6,359 nt of DNA. It comes from Thermoplasmata archaeon. Its GTDB lineage: Archaea > Thermoplasmatota > E2 > UBA202 > JdFR-43. The stretch spans positions 1 to 6,359 of the forward strand of contig QMSU01000063.1 in NCBI GenBank assembly GCA_003650975.1. The letters run 5' to 3'. Position 1 is the first letter of the stretch. Each line of letters opens with the position of its first letter. The translations under genes and the position numbers were made by a program. Below the pieces are notes generated by a model, which did not search any database, was not told the origin of the DNA, and was given only the letters and a program-made list of their open reading frames with translations. Below are positions 1-5,746 of this stretch, in pieces.

Positions 1-88
1 CAATAGTTCTCGAGGCTGGCCTTTTGCCGAACAGCGGGTTTGTTTCCGCATCTTCCTTTATGAGCATGCGCCATTTTTTAGCGGGCAT
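1..88 (-). CDS. cbf5: Probable Cbf5 / TruB-family pseudouridine synthase, N-terminus only (partial at left edge)
   Basis: An open minus-strand frame without stops runs from an ATG at 88 off the left edge, giving 29 residues. They begin MPAKKWRMLIKEDAETNP and continue with FGKRPASRTI. From memory, archaeal Cbf5 proteins have a leader of the form LIKxxAETNPxxG followed by a KRP(x)R segment just before the pseudouridine synthase domain, and this matches closely. Cbf5 is the catalytic subunit of the archaeal H/ACA guide-RNA complex and also modifies tRNA U55. The catalytic Asp lies beyond the edge, so activity cannot be judged. The start at 88 is chosen because a GGTGG sequence lies 4 nt before it and a TATA-like CTTTATCA lies about 28 bp upstream. 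An in-frame ATG at 112 would add 8 residues. The gene is divergent from the beta-helix gene. The identification rests on a short stretch. Confidence 0.62.
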   Translation of the reverse strand, partial: MPAKKWRMLIKEDAETNPLFGKRPASRTI

Positions 89-167
89 TCTTCCACCAAA
101 CAGAATCAGCATGATAAAGGCTTTTCTCCGCGAACATTTGCGGGCGCGAAACGATGGGAATGAAAAA

Positions 168-178
168 TTTTTATAAAA
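168..178 (+). promoter_or_regulatory. TATA-box-like element for the beta-helix protein gene
   Basis: The A/T run TTTTTATAAAA stands out from a GC-richer surround. Its centre is about 22 bp before the ATG at 196. No Shine-Dalgarno sequence precedes either ATG 154 or ATG 196. An archaeal TATA box at this distance suggests a leaderless transcript starting at or near 196. The element lies inside the longer reading frame that starts at 154, which argues against that longer start. Confidence 0.55.
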
Positions 179-195
179 AGTTTTGTTCCCCTCAC

Positions 196-1947
196 ATGAA
201 AAGAGAAGTTGTTGCCATTCTTTTCGGGACGGTCATCCTTTTTTCTGCATCCGCTGGTTTCTTTACCATCCCATCCAGTGAAAGTGATGGAGTACCAGCG
301 TCCTCCACCGTTACAGAGAAAATCCTGTATGTGGGGGGCACTGGTCCGGGTAACTATTCCACAATACAGGAAGCGTTGAATACCTCACAGGATGGAGACA
401 CTGTGTTTGTATATGAAGATTCATCACCCTACTATGAGCATATTGTGGTGAGAACATCCATCACTCTTGTTGGGGAGGAGCGGAATACCACCATCATCGA
501 TGGCAGCGGCAACGGAACCGTTGTGCACCTGCTTTCAGATGACATCGTATTCAGCAATTTTACCGTGAGGAACGGCGGCCGCAACTGGAGTGATGCCCTG
601 GTTTTCTGCGATGGTGCAGGAGTGGTGGTTTCCGATGTGCTGGCAGAAGGGGGCCACTATGGTTTCTTTGTGGATGCATCTCGTTGTGTGGTGAAGAGAA
701 ACCAGATGATTGATTGTTATACCGGCGCATACATTGCCAAAGGGGAGAACAATGTGGTGGCCGCCAACACCATGGTGGACCAGTGGGGCAGGTGCATCGC
801 AGTGGAAAATGCAGCAATCAACACCACCGTGAGGGAAAATCGTTTCAAAAGCCTGGAATTGGGTCCCGCATCGCTGGGCGGACGGTACACGGTATTTGAC
901 TGCAATACGGTGGAAGGCGGCGATAACAGCATCTATGAAGGCATATCTCTCTCCGGAGAACACATGGTGGTGAGCAACAACACCTTCATCAGGTGTGGTC
1001 TGGCCGATTTTTATGACTATGTGTCGTGTACAGTATATAATAACACTGTCAATGGAAGACCCCTAGTGTACATGGAAGGAGAATCAAACCGGCTGGTGGA
1101 GGATGCGGGCCAGGTATTCCTGGTAAACTGCTCACACATTACAGTGAATGTGCAGAATATGAACCGTGTCTCTACAGGCATATTTCTGTTCAACAGTCAT
1201 GAATGCACCATTTCGTCGAGCAGCATATTCAGCACCTGGGCGGGAATGCGCCTTTTCATGTCAACAAACAATGTCATCTCTGGAAATATCATCCTCTCCG
1301 CCGAGTATGCAGGTATAGACCTTGCACCATTCAGCGACGGAAATGTCGTATCTCATAACACCATTGATGACAACACCCGCGGCGTGTATGTGTGGTCAGA
1401 TTACAATGACATACACAGCAATAACATGGATAGCAACTCGCTCGGCATCAACCTTGATTACGGAAGTGAGAACAATACCATACGCAACAACACCATTGGG
1501 AACAACTCCATAGGGGTACTGATGTGGCAGGAGAGCGGAAATAATTCCATTGAGGATAACAAAATCGCTTATAATGATGTGGGGGTGGAACTGGTGTACA
1601 ATTGTCCGGAAAATGCTATTGTGGGAAATACCATCTCCCACAACACCCGCGGCATAAGCATGTCCTCGTCAAATGATAACACCAGGATTGAAGGAAACAT
1701 CATTTCTGAAAATATGTGGGGCATCAGAGTTGGCTCAAAGTATAATGTCATCACCGGCAATGAATTTCTTGGAAACACGGTAAAGGATGCAACCTTTTTC
1801 TATAACGGAGGCCCCACATTCAACAACTGGAATGGAAACTTTTGGGGGCGACCTCACCTTCTGCCAAAACCGATTTTCGGCTGGCGCATACCCTTTATCT
1901 GGATAAATTTCGACTGGCGCCCGCTGCTGAAACAGCCCACTCACTGA
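196..1947 (+). CDS. Secreted NosD-like right-handed parallel beta-helix repeat protein
   Basis: Predicted 583-residue exported protein. A KR pair is followed by a hydrophobic stretch at about residues 5-23, a typical Sec signal. Residues 43-125 form the opening module seen in archaeal NosD-like proteins: YVGGTGPGNYSTIQEAL, DGDTVFVY, then ITLVGEERNTTIIDG. From about 95 to 540 there are repeated coils of about 22 residues rich in N-x-I, G-I/V and NNT/NNS, characteristic of parallel beta-helix (PbH1) repeats. The last 41 residues (NNWNGNFWGRP, LPKPIFG, WINFDWRP) are Trp/Pro rich and resemble a tail I recall from similar archaeal proteins. About fourteen N-x-S/T sequons suggest surface glycosylation. 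No C-terminal membrane anchor is visible, so it may be released or held non-covalently. Substrate unknown: such helices occur in polysaccharide-active enzymes and surface proteins, and nothing here shows catalysis. Start 196 is preferred over in-frame ATG 154 because the TATA-like box falls between them. Confidence 0.88.
   Translation: MKREVVAILFGTVILFSASAGFFTIPSSESDGVPASSTVTEKILYVGGTGPGNYSTIQEALNTSQDGDTVFVYEDSSPYYEHIVVRTSITLVGEERNTTIIDGSGNGTVVHLLSDDIVFSNFTVRNGGRNWSDALVFCDGAGVVVSDVLAEGGHYGFFVDASRCVVKRNQMIDCYTGAYIAKGENNVVAANTMVDQWGRCIAVENAAINTTVRENRFKSLELGPASLGGRYTVFDCNTVEGGDNSIYEGISLSGEHMVVSNNTFIRCGLADFYDYVSCTVYNNTVNGRPLVYMEGESNRLVEDAGQVFLVNCSHITVNVQNMNRVSTGIFLFNSHECTISSSSIFSTWAGMRLFMSTNNVISGNIILSAEYAGIDLAPFSDGNVVSHNTIDDNTRGVYVWSDYNDIHSNNMDSNSLGINLDYGSENNTIRNNTIGNNSIGVLMWQESGNNSIEDNKIAYNDVGVELVYNCPENAIVGNTISHNTRGISMSSSNDNTRIEGNIISENMWGIRVGSKYNVITGNEFLGNTVKDATFFYNGGPTFNNWNGNFWGRPHLLPKPIFGWRIPFIWINFDWRPLLKQPTH
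1370..1653 (+). repeat. Beta-helix coil repeat region with an identical 14-bp direct repeat at its ends
   Basis: Within the beta-helix gene the sequence ACAACACCCGCGGC occurs at 1370-1383 and again at 1640-1653, exactly 270 bp (90 codons) apart and in frame. Both encode NTRG inside a coil. The spacing equals about four coils of 22-23 residues, consistent with internal duplication of coils or strong constraint on the turn. It is part of the coding sequence, not a mobile element. Confidence 0.5.
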
Positions 1948-1948
1948 A

Positions 1949-2608
1949 TCAATCGCTCTTTTTCGGGTACCATCGGCAGTCCTTTTTGTCCATGGGACAG
2001 GTGTGTTTCGTTTTGCAGGGCGGGCCCGCCTTCTCAAATATGGTGGGGGCGACCTCTCTCACAAGTTTGAGCATTTTCCAGGCAAGCATCCGTATTTCCC
2101 ACTGGGCATGCAGGCAGCACCGAAGTTCAAAAAAATTGAGAAGGGAGCGGGCATTCATTGTCACAAGGATTCTGCTGCAGGTGGCATTGGGGAGAACATA
2201 TCTGGCATCCTCTATGGGCACGTGCTGTTTCAGTTCGTCGTACAATTGCCACACCTCCTCCATTATCTCCCGGTATCTCCTGGCAAACTGCCTCTTTATT
2301 GAAGGAGGTATCACGTAGTGCATATCCTGCTCGATATATCGCTGGCTCTGCTGGGAATACGAGGCAATCCGGTGGCGAACCAGCTGGTGTGTGAGCGCCC
2401 GGGAAACACCGGAGATGGCAAAGGTGAAGGAGGCGTGCTCCACCACACTCTCATGCCCCATGTCAATTACCGCTCTCAGAATTTTTTTCAGCTGTTCGGC
2501 ATTCCTCCTCTTTAGTGAATCAAAATCGCTGTTTTCGTGGGTGAGCAGAGCGGCAGCAGCCGCCATAATATCGGGCTCCGGTGTGTGGGCAATGAGTGAA
2601 ACTTCCAT
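1949..2608 (-). CDS. thyX: Flavin-dependent thymidylate synthase ThyX
   Basis: A 219-residue cytosolic enzyme that methylates dUMP to dTMP using methylene-tetrahydrofolate or an archaeal pterin and FADH2/NAD(P)H. It substitutes for ThyA. The ThyX signature RHRxxSxxxxSxR is present at residues 78-90 (RHRIASYSQQSQR), with the conserved second Ser at 88. Downstream are LPNATCSRILVTMNARSL (139-156) and LRCCLHAQWEIRMLA (162-176), the nucleotide/FAD-binding part of the fold. The length is typical. The C-terminus is Cys/Lys rich, with Cys at 198, 204 and 211, which might bind metal, although this is not needed for catalysis. The ATG follows the stop of the upstream regulator gene with no gap, so the two are very probably cotranscribed. 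It converges on the beta-helix gene, leaving 1 bp between stop codons. Confidence 0.96.
   Translation of the reverse strand: MEVSLIAHTPEPDIMAAAAALLTHENSDFDSLKRRNAEQLKKILRAVIDMGHESVVEHASFTFAISGVSRALTHQLVRHRIASYSQQSQRYIEQDMHYVIPPSIKRQFARRYREIMEEVWQLYDELKQHVPIEDARYVLPNATCSRILVTMNARSLLNFFELRCCLHAQWEIRMLAWKMLKLVREVAPTIFEKAGPPCKTKHTCPMDKKDCRWYPKKSD
1957..1988 (+). terminator. Possible oligo-T terminator for the beta-helix gene, lying inside the 3' end of thyX
   Basis: Two T5 tracts (1959-1963 and 1983-1987) follow the stop codon at 1945-1947 by 11 and 35 bp. Archaeal RNA polymerase stops at oligo-T on the non-template strand without needing a hairpin. The tracts are the complement of Lys codons in the C-terminus of thyX. 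They are short, so the call is weak. Confidence 0.3.
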
Positions 2609-3517
2609 TTACTTCCTCTCTTCAACCAGATCAATAAACTCCTCGGGCCCCGTTATCTTTCGCATCTCTCTTTTCACTATGACAGGAACACCTTCTATAT
2701 TGGTGCGGTTGAATTGCTCCATGAATATGACCGATTCCTTCTCTGCCACCGACGCCAGATTTGAAATGAGGTGGGCCTTTTCCACGATTCTCCGCTCATT
2801 GATGCCCACGAGAAACTTTTCATGAAGTATCTGGGAAAGCGCGTTGAACGGGCTTCTCTCTGTGGGCAAAATCACCGTGCACATCTCCTCAATCAGTTTC
2901 AGAAGGTCGTTCTCCACCCGTTTCATCTCCGCCTCTTCCTCTGCTATCTCCTCCCAGAACGCTATGGGCTTTATGAAATCATCACCGATGAACGCTGCTA
3001 TTTTCTCGGCCATTTCAATGCTCGCCCGCTCGCCCGTTTCGTACATGCGTATGGTTCTCCGGGAAACACCTGCCACCCGTGCCAGATGCCCCACTGAAAT
3101 CCCCTTTGCAAGGCGGGTTTCCCTCAGCAACTCCCCGTCGATATTCACGTAGAATCCTCCGGGCGCGGCAATGATGAAGGGCATAACACCCCGCATGTAA
3201 TTTTCAAGCGTGGCATGGGTGATGATGGGCACACCGTAACGGAAGTAGACCACATCATCCTCGAGAGTGGTGGAGCATGTCCGGTGGCCGATGACGATGG
3301 GGGCACCCTCCAGAAAACGGGCTATTGAGATGAGTTCACGGGCCACCTCCTCACTCAGGGCATCGATATTGCTGAGAACCTTCACAAGCAAAAGGGTGCT
3401 GTCCTTTCTTGCAATAAAATCAAAACTGATGGGTCGCATTCTGCATATCTCACTGCAGTAGAATCCTGTCTTGGTGAGTAACTGCCGCGTGTTTTGCAAC
3501 AGCTCGTCCCTTTTCAT
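2609..3517 (-). CDS. Archaeal XRE-family HTH transcriptional regulator with N-terminal nuclease-like domain
   Basis: Predicted 302-residue DNA-binding protein. Residues about 129-178 form a Cro/C1 helix-turn-helix: ETRLAKGIS, then VGHLARVAGVSRRTIRMYETG. The N-terminal part (about 17-90) includes FDFIARKDSTLLLVKVLSNID, read from sequence as a restriction-endonuclease-like core: Asp33 and Lys46 are present, but the usual acidic residue before x-K is Leu44, so it is probably not a nuclease. Residues about 212-297 form a third, uncharacterised region ending in EEFIDLVEER. This three-part plan matches the conserved archaeal 'putative HTH-type transcriptional regulatory protein' family of roughly 300-330 residues. 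The target is unknown; autoregulation and control of thyX or tiaS are possible from position only. An ATG at 3526 adds MRL. The ATG at 3517 is preferred because the minus-strand TATA-like box is centred 27.5 bp before it, but only 18.5 bp before 3526. Confidence 0.9.
   Translation of the reverse strand: MKRDELLQNTRQLLTKTGFYCSEICRMRPISFDFIARKDSTLLLVKVLSNIDALSEEVARELISIARFLEGAPIVIGHRTCSTTLEDDVVYFRYGVPIITHATLENYMRGVMPFIIAAPGGFYVNIDGELLRETRLAKGISVGHLARVAGVSRRTIRMYETGERASIEMAEKIAAFIGDDFIKPIAFWEEIAEEEAEMKRVENDLLKLIEEMCTVILPTERSPFNALSQILHEKFLVGINERRIVEKAHLISNLASVAEKESVIFMEQFNRTNIEGVPVIVKREMRKITGPEEFIDLVEERK
2612..2620 (-). promoter_or_regulatory. Ribosome binding site of thyX, embedded in the last codons of the regulator gene
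   Basis: On the minus strand GAGAGGAAG precedes the regulator stop TAA and the thyX ATG. It is a purine-rich Shine-Dalgarno-like sequence ending 3 nt before the start, as expected for an internal operon gene. It also encodes the regulator's terminal EERK residues. Translational coupling between the two genes is likely. Confidence 0.5.
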
Positions 3518-3522
3518 CAATC

Positions 3523-3552
3523 TCATATACTACTTCCTCATATAAAAATTTA
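3523..3552. promoter_or_regulatory. Compact divergent promoter between the HTH regulator and tiaS
   Basis: Only about 35 bp separate the two start codons. TATAAAAA at 3541-3548 (TTTTTATA on the minus strand) is correctly placed for the regulator start at 3517. Facing it, TCATATAC at 3523-3530 is centred about 26 bp before the tiaS ATG and overlaps the regulator's alternative ATG. Neither gene has room for a normal leader, so both transcripts are probably leaderless. The two promoters overlap and could not easily be occupied at once. Box assignments are by eye. Confidence 0.5.
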
Positions 3553-4836
3553 ATGTGGGCTGGCATAGATGACACCGACTCCGTTCAAGGAGGGTGCACA
3601 ACATACGTGGCCACAGAGGTCATTACCCAAATGGAATACGATCTGATAGGCCTGCCCAGGCTGGTGCGCCTCAACCCGAATATCCCATGGAAGACACGAG
3701 GAAATGGTGCCATGGCCCTGCACGTGGGCATTGGCGGCGGAAAAAGGCACATGATAGGAGAGATAGATGGGGAACCTGTTTACTGTTATTCCCACAGGAA
3801 AAGAGAGGCAAACTTTTCAGAGATGGCCGCCCTCCTGGAAAAAATCATCAGAAGGCACATGAAACGGGATGCCCAGCCTGCGTATGTGATCTCAACCCGT
3901 AAACCCCCTGCCTCCCTTTACTGGAAGGCGGTGCGCACGCTGGTGGAAAAGGAAGAGGTAATGGCTGAGCTTGACGGAACGGCGGAATACCGTCTCTATA
4001 ACGGAGGAAGGGGAATCATCGGGGCATCGGCTGCCATCTCATGGAGGCCGGGTGACCGCACCTATGAACTTATTACCTACGGAAACGAGAAGTGGATTGA
4101 ACGGGAAAGTGTCATTGCCATGGACCGTGCATGCCCCGGCACGTTCAACAATTATGATTATCGAAATGAATATATTGCACTGTTGCCAAAATCTACCTCA
4201 CCTGTGTTTTACGGGATACGGGGAGATTCTGTTGAGGAGCTATACAGGGCAAAGGAGATGCTTGTTACCTCCAAGGAAGAACGATGGCTCATCTTTGAAA
4301 CCAATCAGGCAACCGATGACCACCTGCAGCGAAAAAAAATTTCGCAGGTGAAACCGTACGAGTCCGTGATTGTGAAGGGGTACGTGAAACGGGAACCGTA
4401 TGTGATCAAGGGGGGACATCTCATCTTCTCCATTTCCGATGGTCATGAAATTGACTGTACTGCCTACGAACCGACAAAGGAATTCAGAGATGTGGTGAAG
4501 GAACTGAGGCGCGGTGACGAGGTGGTGGTGTATGGAGGGGTTCGAAAACAGCCCTTCACCATCAACATTGAAAAAATGAAGGTGCTGAACCTTGTGGAGG
4601 TATATCAGAAGAGGGAAAATCCGGTGTGCCCCGTATGCAAAAAACACATGAAATCCGTGGGGAGGGGGAAAGGATATAAATGCCCGATTTGTGGAAATAA
4701 AGCAGGGGAAGAGGATGCAAAATATGATAGGGTGAAACGGTACATCAGGCCGGGATTTTACGAGGTGCCCGTGATAGCACGTCGCCATCTGGCAAAGCCG
4801 CTGAAGCGAATGGCGGTGATGCCCGAAAGCATTTAA
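3553..4836 (+). CDS. tiaS: tRNA(Ile2) 2-agmatinylcytidine synthetase TiaS
   Basis: A 427-residue archaeal enzyme that uses ATP and agmatine to convert C34 of the CAU-anticodon tRNA-Ile to agmatidine, so that it reads AUA instead of AUG. The protein opens with the family signature GIDDTDS (residues 4-10) and GGCTTY (13-18). Thr16 aligns by eye with the autophosphorylated Thr18 of the Archaeoglobus enzyme. The N-terminal kinase-like domain is followed by a ferredoxin-like part with NGGRGIIGASAAISW (150-164) and ATDDHL (253-258). An OB-fold occupies about 270-350 (VIVKGYV to MKVLNLVEVY). A zinc ribbon follows with CPVC at 359-362 and CPIC at 377-380. All expected domains are present and the length is normal. 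The start is fixed because the signature begins only two residues after it. Its substrate tRNA is not in the window. Confidence 0.97.
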   Translation: MWAGIDDTDSVQGGCTTYVATEVITQMEYDLIGLPRLVRLNPNIPWKTRGNGAMALHVGIGGGKRHMIGEIDGEPVYCYSHRKREANFSEMAALLEKIIRRHMKRDAQPAYVISTRKPPASLYWKAVRTLVEKEEVMAELDGTAEYRLYNGGRGIIGASAAISWRPGDRTYELITYGNEKWIERESVIAMDRACPGTFNNYDYRNEYIALLPKSTSPVFYGIRGDSVEELYRAKEMLVTSKEERWLIFETNQATDDHLQRKKISQVKPYESVIVKGYVKREPYVIKGGHLIFSISDGHEIDCTAYEPTKEFRDVVKELRRGDEVVVYGGVRKQPFTINIEKMKVLNLVEVYQKRENPVCPVCKKHMKSVGRGKGYKCPICGNKAGEEDAKYDRVKRYIRPGFYEVPVIARRHLAKPLKRMAVMPESI

Positions 4837-4839
4837 ATA
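4831..4839 (+). promoter_or_regulatory. TATA-like box of the lsrF-like gene, overlapping the tiaS stop codon
   Basis: ATTTAAATA is centred about 22 bp before the ATG at 4857. Its middle TAA (4834-4836) is the tiaS stop codon. No Shine-Dalgarno sequence lies in the 20 bp gap (CTTTTATCCC directly before ATG), so a leaderless transcript from this promoter is more likely than translation from tiaS readthrough RNA. The spacing is nearly the same as for the beta-helix gene. Confidence 0.5.
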
Positions 4840-4856
4840 CAGATATCTTTTATCCC

Positions 4857-5648
4857 ATGGACTGGGGAATGAAAAATCGGTTGTCGAGAATAATACGGCC
4901 ACAGGACGGGCATACGGTCATGCTGGCAATTGACCACGGCTATTTTCTTGGACCCACCACAGGGCTGGAAAATCCCTGGAAGACCATCGAGCCTCTTGTT
5001 CCATATGCGGACTGTTTGATGCCCACACGGGGTGTGCTGCGAAGCTGCATCCCTCCCGAGCTGGACATTCCCATAGTTCTCAGGGTCTCCGGTGGCACGA
5101 GCATTGTGGGTCCGGAGCTTCTGCACGAGGGAATCACCGTGTCCATTGATGATGCCATCCGGCTCAATGCCTCCGGGCTTGCCTTCTCCATACTGGTGGG
5201 AGCAGAGTATGAGAGGGACACGCTTCTTGCCTTTTCAGAAATCTGTGACATGGGGGAAGAGTATGGTATTCCTGTGCTTGCCGTGACAGCCGTGGGGCGG
5301 GAGATGGTGAGGGATGCCAAATACCTCGGCCTTGCCTCACGCATCGCTGCAGAAATCGGTGCCCACATGGTAAAGACATATTATTGCGAGGGCTTTGAGA
5401 AGGTGGTGGAGGGATGCCCCGTGCCCGTTGTCATCGCGGGGGGAAAGAAGATACCGGAGCGGGATGCGCTCCAGATGGCCCATGCTGCACTCCAGGCAGG
5501 TGCCATAGGGGTGGACATGGGAAGAAACATATTTCAGTCAGAAAATCCCGTGGCAATGATAAAGGCGGTTCGCGCCGTGGTGCATGAAAATGCAACGGCA
5601 GAGGAGGCGTACGAACTATTCAAAACAGAAAGCGGGCAGCAACGATAA
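4857..5648 (+). CDS. lsrF: LsrF-like class I (DeoC/FbaB) aldolase or thiolase
   Basis: A 263-residue TIM-barrel enzyme of the class I DhnA/FbaB/LsrF group. From memory it resembles Escherichia coli LsrF along its whole length: DWGMKNRLSRI, DHGYF then GPTTGLE (26-38), EIGAHMVKTYY, CPVPVVIAGGKK (187-198), GVDMGRNIFQSENPVAM (218-234) and the AYELF end. Lys173 in HMVKTYY is the predicted Schiff-base lysine and His27 the predicted acid/base. It starts exactly where LsrF similarity begins and lacks the roughly 30-residue N-terminal extension of the bacterial protein. LsrF cleaves the phosphorylated AI-2 product P-HPD with CoA to DHAP and acetyl-CoA. The archaeal substrate is unknown: fructose 1,6-bisphosphate or a related keto-phosphate is possible, and the paralogous ADH synthase of archaeal aromatic biosynthesis is a less likely alternative. 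No lsrK, lsrG or Lsr transporter is in view. Confidence 0.9.
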   Translation: MDWGMKNRLSRIIRPQDGHTVMLAIDHGYFLGPTTGLENPWKTIEPLVPYADCLMPTRGVLRSCIPPELDIPIVLRVSGGTSIVGPELLHEGITVSIDDAIRLNASGLAFSILVGAEYERDTLLAFSEICDMGEEYGIPVLAVTAVGREMVRDAKYLGLASRIAAEIGAHMVKTYYCEGFEKVVEGCPVPVVIAGGKKIPERDALQMAHAALQAGAIGVDMGRNIFQSENPVAMIKAVRAVVHENATAEEAYELFKTESGQQR

Positions 5649-5680
5649 CCTGAGAACAATGAAAGAGTTGCAGGGTACGG

Positions 5681-5729
5681 CATGAACAGCAAGCAATTTT
5701 AATGACGGATACAAAACCGTTGCTGCATG
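5681..5729. promoter_or_regulatory. Imperfect inverted repeat upstream of the dehydrogenase promoter, possible operator
   Basis: CATGAACAGCAA (5681-5692) and TTGCTGCATG (5720-5729) are inverted copies: six paired bases CAGCAA/TTGCTG, a 2-nt bulge, then CATG/CATG. A second small pairing ACGG/CCGT (5705-5708/5717-5720) sits in the loop. The repeat ends 4 bp before the palindromic TATA region. A regulator site is possible; it could also be chance. Confidence 0.25.
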
Positions 5730-5732
5730 AAT

Positions 5733-5746
5733 AACTTTTAAAAGTT
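5733..5746 (+). promoter_or_regulatory. TATA-like box of the alcohol dehydrogenase gene, within a 14-bp perfect palindrome
   Basis: AACTTTTAAAAGTT is a perfect palindrome with TTTTAAAA at its centre. The centre is 25.5 bp before the ATG at 5765 and 16.5 bp before the ATG at 5756. This spacing favours 5765 as the start of a leaderless or near-leaderless message. GGAGAGG at 5747-5753 lies between them and could act as a ribosome binding site for either. Confidence 0.5.

Noticed and set aside
535..963. Minus-strand reading frame of 142 codons inside the beta-helix gene
   Set aside because: The composition (His/Cys/Val rich, no domain) looks like a shadow of the Asn/Gly/Thr-rich repeats on the plus strand.
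1370..1653. The 14-bp direct repeat as transposon target or recombination scar
   Set aside because: Both copies are in frame, 90 codons apart and encode the same NTRG turn of beta-helix coils; no transposase or terminal inverted repeats exist here.
1842..2318. Plus-strand frame of 158 codons crossing the beta-helix/thyX junction
   Set aside because: It overlaps the beta-helix C-terminus and runs antisense to thyX, whose signature motifs are unambiguous.
3800..4836. tRNA or guide-RNA gene near tiaS or the edge cbf5 gene
   Set aside because: I looked for a CAU-anticodon tRNA and H/ACA-like hairpins in gaps; intergenic spaces are too short (20-117 bp) and show no tRNA T-loop (GTTCRA) or similar element.
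4240..4902. Long minus-strand reading frame (220 codons) opposite the end of tiaS
   Set aside because: It lies wholly antisense to the well-supported tiaS and the start of the lsrF-like gene; its His/Phe-rich translation shows no recognisable motif and it arises from codon bias on the other strand.
4857..5648. Call as 2-amino-3,7-dideoxy-D-threo-hept-6-ulosonate (ADH) synthase
   Set aside because: Same superfamily, but motifs such as DWGM, GPTTGLE, KTYY and GVDMGRNIFQS fit LsrF better, and no 3-dehydroquinate synthase II gene is adjacent.
5733..5746. 14-bp palindrome AACTTTTAAAAGTT as a dedicated regulator operator
   Set aside because: TATA boxes are often self-complementary, and its distance to the start codon is explained by a core promoter role.
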